In this document: positions 7,688 to 14,850 of the stretch, one piece after another
How positions within the stretch are numbered: position 1 is the first letter of the stretch
Layout of the letters: each line of letters starts with the position of its first letter
NCBI GenBank assembly: GCA_019309115.1
Contig: JAFDGW010000001.1
Location: forward strand, 1-64,000
DNA: 64,000 nucleotides
DNA from: Deltaproteobacteria bacterium
GTDB lineage: Bacteria; Desulfobacterota; Syntrophobacteria; Syntrophobacterales; Thermodesulforhabdaceae
Reading direction: 5' to 3'
Made by a program: the position numbers and the translations under genes
The notes under the pieces: model-generated
Databases searched by the model: none
What the model saw: only the letters and a program-made list of their open reading frames with translations
Told to the model about the DNA's origin: nothing

Positions 7688-8962
7688 CTACGGTTGATGT
7701 CTTTCACGAAATGCTTTGGTATCACGTTCCCAACCACCTGGTACGTCGGCTGGGTCAAAGAAAATGTAAGGATTATACCTCGGCGTATTGACCATACGTG
7801 GATCAGGCTTCAATCCGGTAACCTTCAGAAATTCTCTCATACCAAGACGCTGAATCAACTCACCCAAACGCTCACGGTTCTTACCATGCTCCATCCACCA
7901 ATCCCACATCTTTTCAACAAATTCATGGAATTCCTCGTAGGGCGGTTCCATCTTCATGAAGGGAATTACTACACTGGATAGCTGAGCACCTTCAAGAATT
8001 GGAGCCTTAGCACCGACAAGGATGGTAGCACCAACATCTTCACCCGGCCTCAAAGCTCGAGGCATAACGTTGATGCAGTGCATGCAACGAACACATTCTT
8101 CATCCCAGATCTTCAGATTTTTGCCGTCCCATTCCATACACTTGGTCGGGCACTTGTCTATAACCTCGGCCTGAATGTCGAGGGGCCTCTTTTCGAAGCC
8201 ATGGGCTCCACCATTGGGAACAAGCTCACCGCCTACATAAGCACGCACCGCTTCCTGATCGATCCTTATGTTATCCCTCCAGGTTCCGATAATAGAACAG
8301 TCAGCTCGAGCGATAGCGGCAACGCAGTCGTTTGGACATCCGGAAACCTTGAATTTGAATTTATAGGGAAACATAGGACGGTGAAGCTCATCCTGATACC
8401 GCATGGTGAGGTCATAAGTTAGATCCTGAGTATCCAGGCATGACCATTCACAGCGTGCTCTACCCACACAGCAGGATGGGGTTCTCAGGTTCGATCCGGA
8501 CCCACCCAGATCCATGCCCAGCTCATGGGTCAGATCGTAGAAAACAGGCTCAAGCTGATCGGTGGTCGTTCCAAGCAGGATTATATCACCTGTGGAACCA
8601 TGAAAATTGAAAAGACCGCTACCCTTTTCTTCCCAAATATCACAAAGCTTTCTTAAAACATCTGTGGTGTAAAACTTACTGGCAGGTTGATTGACACGCA
8701 GGGTGTGAAAATGTGCTACATTGGGAAACAAGTCAGGACGGTCACAATAACGACCGATGACGCCACCGCCGTAACCAAACACGCCAACGATTCCGCCGTG
8801 CTTCCAGTGACCCTCTTTGTCCCTGTAGGAAAGTTCGAGAAGACCCAGCAAGTCGTCACATTGCGGCTTTCTTTCAGCCAACCGCTTTATGTCCGCGACG
8901 AAGCTTGGCCACGGACCAGACATCAGTTCATCAACCATAGGAGTCTTGTGCTTTAACGCCAT
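7688..8962 (-). CDS. dsrA: dissimilatory sulfite reductase alpha subunit
   Basis: The 424-aa protein is a full-length DsrA. Siroheme and cluster ligands are seen as CVGRARC (C-x5-C) and CPNDC (C-x3-C), and the ferredoxin insert shows CPTKC and CVRCMHC. An AGGTG ribosome binding site precedes the ATG. It is 17 bp downstream of dsrD and 21 bp upstream of dsrB on the same strand. With DsrB it carries out sulfite reduction, the terminal step of sulfate respiration. The presence of dsrD and the absence of dsrEFH or dsrL in the window favour the reductive, sulfate-reducing type over the oxidative type. Confidence 0.98.
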   Translation of the reverse strand: MALKHKTPMVDELMSGPWPSFVADIKRLAERKPQCDDLLGLLELSYRDKEGHWKHGGIVGVFGYGGGVIGRYCDRPDLFPNVAHFHTLRVNQPASKFYTTDVLRKLCDIWEEKGSGLFNFHGSTGDIILLGTTTDQLEPVFYDLTHELGMDLGGSGSNLRTPSCCVGRARCEWSCLDTQDLTYDLTMRYQDELHRPMFPYKFKFKVSGCPNDCVAAIARADCSIIGTWRDNIRIDQEAVRAYVGGELVPNGGAHGFEKRPLDIQAEVIDKCPTKCMEWDGKNLKIWDEECVRCMHCINVMPRALRPGEDVGATILVGAKAPILEGAQLSSVVIPFMKMEPPYEEFHEFVEKMWDWWMEHGKNRERLGELIQRLGMREFLKVTGLKPDPRMVNTPRYNPYIFFDPADVPGGWERDTKAFRERHQP

Positions 8963-8979
8963 TCGTTCACCTCCCCAAC

Positions 8980-9216
8980 TTAAGTCATCTTGTCTTCTTC
9001 ATCTTTTACATCATCAGCACCGGGAAGCATGTACATAGTAGTACTTCCGCTTGACCAATAACGAAGCTTCCCCTCGCTGACCAGCTCGTTAATCAACTTC
9101 TTCGCCTGGCGCATACTCAGTTCGGGCACAGCCTTGCACAGGTCGTTGAAATAGTGCTTGGTCTTCTTTTGAGATTTCATCCACTCCAAAATTTTTTGTT
9201 TCGCCTCTTCACTCAT
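8980..9216 (-). CDS. dsrD: DsrD, small winged-helix activator of sulfite reductase
   Basis: Starting at the ATG at 9216 gives a 78-aa protein beginning [14 protein letters not shown], the usual DsrD length and N-terminus. GGAGG lies about eight bases upstream. The frame stays open to 9279, but that 21-residue extension contains this ribosome binding site. DsrD folds as a winged helix and has been reported to stimulate DsrAB activity rather than bind DNA. Here it is the first gene of the operon, before dsrA. In the sulfate reducers I know the order is dsrA-dsrB-dsrD. Confidence 0.93.
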   Translation of the reverse strand: MSEEAKQKILEWMKSQKKTKHYFNDLCKAVPELSMRQAKKLINELVSEGKLRYWSSGSTTMYMLPGADDVKDEEDKMT

Positions 9217-9331
9217 TTCGCCGCCTCCTTCCAGAAGCCTTTCGGCTTCATGCAAACCCATTAGAACGATATATAACAATCTGCAACCTACACCGGTTGC
9301 TGCCTCGGCTATTTCCTTGTTAATCCATCAT

Positions 9332-9349
9332 TTCACTCCTACTAGTGAA
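9332..9349. promoter_or_regulatory. inverted repeat in the dsr 5' leader, TTCACT-N6-AGTGAA
   Basis: A perfect 6-bp inverted repeat spans 9332-9349, about 14-31 bases after the predicted transcription start of dsrD. It overlaps another palindrome, GTGA-N6-TCAC at 9345-9358. It could be an operator or an RNA hairpin in the leader. Confidence 0.35.
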
Positions 9350-9369
9350 TATCTTCACCACCCACAATC

Positions 9370-9399
9370 TCTATACTCTTCTGGTGGGAATGTTGTCAA
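9370..9399 (-). promoter_or_regulatory. promoter of the dsr operon
   Basis: On the minus strand a perfect TTGACA (9399-9394) and TATAGA (9375-9370) are separated by 18 bases. Transcription would start near 9363, leaving a leader of about 147 bases before the dsrD ATG at 9216. Confidence 0.6.
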
Positions 9400-9450
9400 C
9401 TAAAAACCTGTAACATACAAGATTTAAGGGAAATTAATGGAATAGAACAT

Positions 9451-9470
9451 ATTGTGATAATATTCACAAT
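9451..9470. promoter_or_regulatory. CRP/FNR-family site TTGTGA-N6-TCACAA upstream of dsrD
   Basis: TTGTGA-TAATAT-TCACAA (9452-9469) is a perfect palindrome of the CRP/FNR type. In sulfate reducers the regulator HcpR has been proposed by comparative genomics to bind a motif of this kind ahead of hcp and sulfate-reduction genes. The centre lies about 97 bases upstream of the predicted dsr transcription start, an upstream-activator distance. It also faces the divergent TPR gene at 9603. The palindrome is seen, the regulator is inferred. Confidence 0.55.
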
Positions 9471-9602
9471 AACGCAAATCCCCTGATCTTTCAAATACAT
9501 CTTTTTTGTTACCTTGACTCCGGTTCTACACTGTTGCTAAGGTTACGCTACCAAACATCGTGTAATGATAAAGTCGCTCAGCCGAAAAAAGGAGAATGTT
9601 TC

Positions 9603-10223
9603 ATGAGAGATGCAGAAGACCAAAAGGATATGCTAAAGGACCTTGAACAATATATTCGCTTTCTGAAGGAAAGGCTTTTTTTCGAGCCAGAGTCAGCCGT
9701 TCTCCATTACAATCTAGGAGTTGCTTATCTTCGAAAAGGACTGAGGGAAGAAGCCCGCTCAGAATTCCAGCAAGCCGTCCAGTGTGATCCAAACCTTGCA
9801 GAAGCATATGTCAACATCGGTGGAATCTATCTCCAAGAAGGAAACCTGGAAAAATGCGTAGAATACAACCAAAAAGCCCTGGATAAAAATCCAAACCTAG
9901 CGATGGCTTACAATAATCTGGCTTTTGTATATCTGAGGCAAGAAAAATTCCCGGAAGCCATTGAAGCTTGTGAGAAGGCAATAGCGCTTGTACCGAATTT
10001 GTTGCAGGCTCACCATAACCTTGGACTGGCTTACTTTTACACCGGAAACTATGAAAAAGCAGCCGGTGCTTTTAAAAAAGCCCTAGAAACAAATCCTCAG
10101 TTTGCTGCCGCTTGTTACCACCTTGCTTTGACCTATCATAAACTCAATAAGAAAGACAAAGCACGTGATTACTTGGAAAGGGCGAAATCGCTGGGCTACC
10201 CCGTAGAAAACCTGGAGCTGTAA
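9603..10223 (+). CDS. TPR-repeat protein, 206 aa
   Basis: Four to five tetratricopeptide repeats follow one another from about residue 30 to the end. Typical cores are AVLHYNLGVAYLRKG, AEAYVNIGGIYLQEG, AMAYNNLAFVYLRQE and LQAHHNLGLAYFYTG. I chose the ATG at 9603, preceded by AAGGAGA, instead of the frame opening at 9534. There is no signal peptide, so it is a cytoplasmic protein-protein adaptor of unknown partner. It is divergent from the dsr operon and is followed after three bases by an FKBP-type isomerase, with which it is probably co-transcribed. A TTGACT at 9514 with a weak -10 near 9538 may be its promoter. Confidence 0.88.
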   Translation: MRDAEDQKDMLKDLEQYIRFLKERLFFEPESAVLHYNLGVAYLRKGLREEARSEFQQAVQCDPNLAEAYVNIGGIYLQEGNLEKCVEYNQKALDKNPNLAMAYNNLAFVYLRQEKFPEAIEACEKAIALVPNLLQAHHNLGLAYFYTGNYEKAAGAFKKALETNPQFAAACYHLALTYHKLNKKDKARDYLERAKSLGYPVENLEL

Positions 10224-10226
10224 AAT

Positions 10227-10721
10227 ATGGAGATTCGCAAAAATTGCTTTGTGGTCATCGAGTATATGGTAAAGCTCGAGGACGGAACCGTAGTAAAAGG
10301 AGAAAACGAACTTGCTTCCATGAATTTCATCGCCGGATATAATCAAATCTTACCGGCCCTTGAGTACCGATTGTTGGGAGCAAAAGAGGGAGATGCTCTA
10401 GAGTTTACAATCCCTGCTGTCGAAGCCTTTGGTCCTTACAGAAAAGAACTGGTAAAATTCAAAAACTTTGAAGAATTTCCGGAAGGCAAAAGCTTGTCGG
10501 TAGGTAAATGGGTTGTTGCCACAAATCCAAAAACCAGAGCACAGTATAGCTATTTCGTGAAGGAAAAAACGTCAGAGGGCGTCTGGCTTGATTTTAATCA
10601 CCCTTTGGCGGGTAAAGACTTGCATTATTTTGTCAAAATCATAAAAGTTCGACCGGCATCACTAGAAGAGCTTGAATACCTACGTCCTTGCGAATTTGGC
10701 AGGGAACAATTCGATGACTAA
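10227..10721 (+). CDS. FKBP-type peptidyl-prolyl isomerase, SlyD/SlpA-like
   Basis: The 164-aa protein has the split FKBP layout of SlyD: an N-terminal half (VVIEYMVKLEDGTVV), the inserted chaperone flap domain in the middle, and the closing strand LDFNHPLAGKDLHYFVKI that is very characteristic of this family. Such proteins speed proline isomerisation and hold unfolded chains in the cytoplasm. The histidine- and cysteine-rich metal-binding tail of E. coli SlyD is missing, the tail here being short and acidic. It follows the TPR gene by three bases. Confidence 0.85.
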   Translation: MEIRKNCFVVIEYMVKLEDGTVVKGENELASMNFIAGYNQILPALEYRLLGAKEGDALEFTIPAVEAFGPYRKELVKFKNFEEFPEGKSLSVGKWVVATNPKTRAQYSYFVKEKTSEGVWLDFNHPLAGKDLHYFVKIIKVRPASLEELEYLRPCEFGREQFDD

Positions 10722-10767
10722 TTTTGTCGCAATCAATCCCCAGTCTGCCAGCGCATTACAAGGTCGC

Positions 10768-10797
10768 TTGACAGAGCGCTAGCGGAGTTTATATATG
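10768..10797 (+). promoter_or_regulatory. promoter of the FmdB-family gene
   Basis: TTGACA (10768-10773) and TATATG (10792-10797) are 18 bases apart, about 65 bases before the fmdB-like start. The element lies after the end of the FKBP gene, so the zinc-ribbon gene can be transcribed on its own. Confidence 0.45.
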
Positions 10798-10860
10798 AAG
10801 TGAACTCAAGGCCAGGGAGTAAGCAAAGATTCTCGGATATAATTTCAGGAGGTTGTTGAA

Positions 10861-11124
10861 ATGCCTATTTATGAGTACGAATGTACGAAGTGTGGCAGAG
10901 TTGTCGAAGTAATGCAAAAATTTTCAGATCCCCCATTGACGGAATGTGAACACTGCCATGGAAAGTTGAGGAAGCTTATTTCCATGAGTACTTTCCATTT
11001 GAAGGGAACCGGTTGGTATGTAACTGATTATGCGGGAAGGAAGCAGACCGAAGCCCAGTACAGCGGCAAAAAAGAAGGAGAATCCAAAAAATCCGACAAA
11101 TCAGCTTCTTCGTCAGAAGATTAA
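10861..11124 (+). CDS. FmdB-family zinc-ribbon protein, 87 aa
   Basis: The N-terminus MPIYEYECTKCGRVVEVMQK and the second knuckle CEHCHGKLRKLIS form the CxxC-CxxC zinc ribbon of the FmdB regulatory-protein family. The tail from residue 55 is Lys/Ser-rich and low in complexity. AGGAGG precedes the ATG. FmdB was named from methylotroph amidase and formamidase operons, and its molecular role is not settled. A second family member lies at 48827-49045. Confidence 0.85.
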   Translation: MPIYEYECTKCGRVVEVMQKFSDPPLTECEHCHGKLRKLISMSTFHLKGTGWYVTDYAGRKQTEAQYSGKKEGESKKSDKSASSSED

Positions 11125-11154
11125 ATTTCATTTGGAAGTTTCTATGAAAGCGTG

Positions 11155-11182
11155 AAGGCGTCCAGAGGACGCCTTATTATTT
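11155..11182 (+). terminator. rho-independent terminator after the FmdB-family gene
   Basis: AAGGCGTCC and GGACGCCTT pair around a three-base loop (11155-11175) and are followed by ATTATTT. It lies 30 bases after the stop codon on the plus strand. Confidence 0.75.
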
Positions 11183-11295
11183 CCAGAACGGATTTCTTTA
11201 CTCTGGATTTGTCAAGATTTCTTGTAATGTGTTAATTCCTTTTCGTCATCATAGGTTTTGATATTTGTATTCTCGCTAATTCACCAAGATTGCTA

Positions 11296-11519
11296 AGGGT
11301 TATTAACAGTTACTTGATTTTTTGATTCTATTTGCTTATTTGTATGCATGCACACGAACGAGTTATAGTGTTATAGATTTATGAGCTGTGGGCAACCCGA
11401 GGGGCTTGTCTCCGACGGTGTCAGGCAACATAAGCCGTTACGTCTGACTCCACAGCTCATTGAAGTGGATGTTCATCTGAGCAGAAATAGGAAGCTGTTA
11501 GTAGGAAAAAGGTAACGGT
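11296..11519 (-). repeat. 224-bp repeat, copy 2 (inverted relative to copy 1 at 4472-4695)
   Basis: This is the inverted partner of the repeat at 4472-4695, with the same 80-bp core bounded by ATGAGCTGTGG and CCACAGCTCAT (11381-11460). One of the differences, in the inner ACGTAA/TTACGT stem, turns a G-C into a G-U pair, so an RNA fold would survive. It sits between the convergent ends of the FmdB-family gene and lptG. In both copies the end that begins AGGGTTATTAACAG faces the 3' end of the upstream gene. Confidence 0.9.
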
Positions 11520-11540
11520 GGAACGATTGAAACCAGCCAG

Positions 11541-12617
11541 TCAATCCATGCTGCGGTATAACCATGCAAGGAAGGTGGCTGAAAAAATTAAGGGGAATGT
11601 TGTGCCAGTTACAGGTGAGATATACCCTGCGGTTGCCAGTGTAAAACCGACTTGAAGCATACCGAAGGTAACAGCGTATAAGAAAGTTCCTCCCAAGGCA
11701 ATTTTGATGACATTGCTTGCAAAAAACCGGTTATTGGCGCAAATCGTAGCCGTAGCCAGAGCAATCAACGCCATCAAGCATTCCGCCATCCTCATAAATA
11801 ATTCCAGAACGTAGGGTCTTGGATTTACTTTTTCCTGTTTCATAAGCCGAATTAGATGCACCAGTTGATTAATTGTAACCGTCTCAGGTAAGGAGCGAAT
11901 TGCTGCGAAATCCTCTGGCCTTTCATTTATCGAAAGATTTTCCATATCCTCCGAGTAAACCCGAATCCTACCACCGGAAAGTTCGAGCTTTCTAACATTG
12001 TAGAGGTACCATTTTCCTCCCGCCCACTGCATAATGTCTGCCTCTATCTGGTACTGAAGCCCGAAGTTTTCGTCTAGAAAAAATATGGACACTCCGTGGA
12101 ATGCCTGTTTCTGAGGATCGTAATATTTCATATGCATTACCATCTTGTTCGTGGCGTACCAGAGTCCGCCATCTTTGAGACGTGCAGAGCCGTGCCTGAG
12201 AGAGGCTTTCTTTGATAGCCACAAATTTTCAGCACTTTGGAATAACGGTCGCTCAACGTATTCCCGAAAAAAGAAAAAACAAACCGTCAGGATGAAGCCT
12301 ACCACTATTGTCGGAATGGTATAAGTAACTGGCGAAATGCCGGCTGCTTTCATGGCCGTGCTTTCTCTGTGGCGGTGCAGTTGGATGTACAGTAACATTG
12401 CAGCGATCAGAAGGGATGGAGCAAAGATTTGGCTTATCATGTATGGGATTCTGAAGGCAAAGTAATGAATTCCAGTGCCGACGGAGACCTTCATTTCAAT
12501 GAGATCGTCTATTTTTTCAAAAAAGTCGGCACTTAAAAACAGGGAAAGGCTGGCAAATAAAGCAACGATCCAAATGCGCAGAAAAGAAATTATGACAAAT
12601 CGATGGAGTATTTTCAT
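11541..12617 (-). CDS. lptG: LptG, permease of the LPS export ABC transporter
   Basis: The 358-aa protein has the YjgP/YjgQ layout: membrane segments near the N-terminus (ISFLRIWIVALFASLSLFLS), around residues 50-75 and 95-115, a large periplasmic domain, and three more membrane segments at the C-terminus. With LptF and the ATPase LptB (not in the window) it extracts lipopolysaccharide from the inner membrane and feeds it to LptC-A-DE. It overlaps the end of lptF by four bases, indicating coupled translation. Which of the two permeases is F or G rests on gene order and length, so the symbols could be swapped. Confidence 0.85.
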   Translation of the reverse strand: MKILHRFVIISFLRIWIVALFASLSLFLSADFFEKIDDLIEMKVSVGTGIHYFAFRIPYMISQIFAPSLLIAAMLLYIQLHRHRESTAMKAAGISPVTYTIPTIVVGFILTVCFFFFREYVERPLFQSAENLWLSKKASLRHGSARLKDGGLWYATNKMVMHMKYYDPQKQAFHGVSIFFLDENFGLQYQIEADIMQWAGGKWYLYNVRKLELSGGRIRVYSEDMENLSINERPEDFAAIRSLPETVTINQLVHLIRLMKQEKVNPRPYVLELFMRMAECLMALIALATATICANNRFFASNVIKIALGGTFLYAVTFGMLQVGFTLATAGYISPVTGTTFPLIFSATFLAWLYRSMD

Positions 12618-13714
12618 GTTTCAGTGCTCCGTTGCCGGAACCAGAAAATAATAGTTATAGTAGCTATCAGACAGAGTGGAAACCAGACAGCTACTGTTGG
12701 CGGTAATAGGCCATTTTCAGCCAGTCCTTTTCCCATAGAAATCAAGAAGTAATAGCTCAGGTATATGGCTGCAGACAGAGACATGCCCCAAAGTACAGAT
12801 CCGAGTTTTCCAATGTAAGTTACTATCTGAGTCAGGAATCCCAAACATATGCAACTCAAAGGCAGTGCAATGCGGAGATTATATTCTATTAAAAATCGTC
12901 TGGCTTCTTTCGGGCCGGACGTTTTGGCTGCTTTTTTCAGTTCTTCCATAGTCATTTCGTTTTTACCGCCTCCAGCATGGCTCCGATCTATCAATTTGCC
13001 CAGAGGTATTCTGATTTCATACTTTTTGAAAAACACCACTCGCCCCCTAGAGTTCCTGTTGGAAGTCAGCCGGGTAATTGTTCCATTGGTAACGGAAAAA
13101 GTAATACCTCTGTGTTTTTTGTCGTAAAAAAGGCGCGCCTTTTCTGCTATTATGCGAACGTTCAGTTTCGGGTTTCTAGCGTCTTCTATAAAAACCCCCA
13201 TGGCTGTGAGTTTTGCCGTATCGACCTTTTGGAAGTAAAAAATAAATCCTGGAATTATGTCTATGAAAATCCCTTCTCGCAGAAGGGTGCTTGCACTTGC
13301 TGCACCTAGGGAATTTAGTTTTTTTCTAAAAAGGGCGTTAGAATGAGGTAATAGGATAATCGAAGATGTAGCAGCAAGGGCCATATTGACAAAAGCGAAT
13401 GCCAGTACCGGTTTGTACAGATTCAGAGCGCTGATGCCATTTGCTTCCAATGCCGTCAATTCCCTGTCCGCCTTCATTCGGCTGAATACCAGAGATATTG
13501 ATAGCACTGTAGCAAGGGGAAGAGCGTAAAGGCTTAGTTTTGGTACTGCAAATAACACTAGAAGGAGAATATCCGACGGAGATATGAAGCTCTGGAAAAA
13601 ATATCTTGCCAGTTGGAGTAATCGTCCCGTTATCAAAAGCGCAAAGGTGGCGGCTATTGCAAGGAGGTATGTTTTAAATATTTCACGGAGTATGTAACGT
13701 TCAATTATGAGCAT
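12614..13714 (-). CDS. lptF: LptF, permease of the LPS export ABC transporter
   Basis: The 366-aa protein starts MLIIERYILREIFKTYLLA, the typical LptF opening. It shows paired membrane segments at about residues 10-35 and 55-80 and 100-120, a periplasmic jelly-roll region in the middle, and three C-terminal membrane segments. It forms the inner-membrane core of the LPS exporter with the adjacent LptG. The next gene upstream is divergent, so the two-gene lptFG operon probably starts here. Confidence 0.87.
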   Translation of the reverse strand: MLIIERYILREIFKTYLLAIAATFALLITGRLLQLARYFFQSFISPSDILLLVLFAVPKLSLYALPLATVLSISLVFSRMKADRELTALEANGISALNLYKPVLAFAFVNMALAATSSIILLPHSNALFRKKLNSLGAASASTLLREGIFIDIIPGFIFYFQKVDTAKLTAMGVFIEDARNPKLNVRIIAEKARLFYDKKHRGITFSVTNGTITRLTSNRNSRGRVVFFKKYEIRIPLGKLIDRSHAGGGKNEMTMEELKKAAKTSGPKEARRFLIEYNLRIALPLSCICLGFLTQIVTYIGKLGSVLWGMSLSAAIYLSYYFLISMGKGLAENGLLPPTVAVWFPLCLIATITIIFWFRQRSTET

Positions 13715-13767
13715 TGTTATGTTGATGATTCCTTCTTGAGTTATTATAAGACGATGAAAAACTACAC

Positions 13768-14832
13768 ATGGGTGACGTGGTGAGACAAGATTTATTTATC
13801 AGAGACGAGTTAGAAAAGCGCGAATATTCCATTTTGCATCGGAAGGCGCAAAAGGCTGATCAATCCAGGGGCAGGCTTTATCCCGAAGAAGAATGCCCCT
13901 TGAGAACATGCTATCAACGGGACAGAGACAGGATTGTGCACAGCAAGGCATTCAGACGCCTGAAGCATAAAACTCAGGTCTTTCTGGCGCCAATGGGAGA
14001 TCATTACCGAACACGCCTTACCCATACACTTGAGGTTTCACAGATTGCACGAGCGATCGGCAGAGCCTTAGCGCTTAACGAGGACCTAATTGAAGCCATC
14101 GCTCTGGGACATGATCTTGGTCATACGCCTTTTGGACACGGTGGCGAGAAGGTTCTAAATGAGCTTATGCCTGGGGGCTTTCGTCATTATGAACAAAGTC
14201 TACGGGTCGTGGACGTGCTTGAAAAAAACGGCAGGGGGCTGAACCTGACCTATGAGGTTCGGGACGGAATAGTGAAGCATTCAAAGGGAAGGTGGGGGTC
14301 GATCCCCGGTGAGGGTGAAAATCGGCCTGTAACACTAGAGGGTCAAGTGGTGCGGGTGGCCGATATTATTGCCTACCTCAGTCATGACCTTGATGATGCC
14401 ATGAGGGCAGGAGTGTTGAAGGAGCAAGACATACCTCGGGAGATTGTCAAATGGCTTGGCGACAGACACAGCATACGCATACATAGCTTGGTGCTCGATG
14501 TGGTTAGGAATAGTCTTGATAGAGACCTCGAATTCATAGGTTTCGGTGATGAAATGCTACAATGTGTGAACCAGCTGAGATCGTTCTTGTTTGAGCAAGT
14601 TTATGATTCAGAAATTCTCGTTGCCGAAATAGAAAAGGCAGGTAGGGTCATCAAGGAGCTATTTTACATTTTCATGGAGGATGATCGACTTTTTGAGCAG
14701 GAAATAGGCGCCATCAGACAGAATATGCCTCGGGAGCAGCAGGTTTGTGATTACATTGCTGGCATGACAGATAGGTACGCCCTCGATCTTTACAAAAAGC
14801 TATTTCTGCCCCGACCCTGGATGAAGGTTTAA
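13768..14832 (+). CDS. dGTPase-like deoxynucleotide triphosphohydrolase (HD domain)
   Basis: The 354-aa protein contains the HD metal-binding set of the dGTPase family: RDRIVHSKAFRRLKHKTQVF, then THTLEVSQIARAIGRAL, then GHDLGHTPFGHGGE near residue 110. It hydrolyses deoxynucleoside triphosphates to the nucleoside and tripolyphosphate in the cytoplasm. It is divergent from lptFG and convergent with the sigma-54 activator. The ribosome binding site is not obvious and the start could lie a few codons downstream. Substrate preference cannot be read from the sequence. Confidence 0.85.
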   Translation: MGDVVRQDLFIRDELEKREYSILHRKAQKADQSRGRLYPEEECPLRTCYQRDRDRIVHSKAFRRLKHKTQVFLAPMGDHYRTRLTHTLEVSQIARAIGRALALNEDLIEAIALGHDLGHTPFGHGGEKVLNELMPGGFRHYEQSLRVVDVLEKNGRGLNLTYEVRDGIVKHSKGRWGSIPGEGENRPVTLEGQVVRVADIIAYLSHDLDDAMRAGVLKEQDIPREIVKWLGDRHSIRIHSLVLDVVRNSLDRDLEFIGFGDEMLQCVNQLRSFLFEQVYDSEILVAEIEKAGRVIKELFYIFMEDDRLFEQEIGAIRQNMPREQQVCDYIAGMTDRYALDLYKKLFLPRPWMKV

Positions 14833-14850
14833 CAGAGAAGATGTAGCTTC

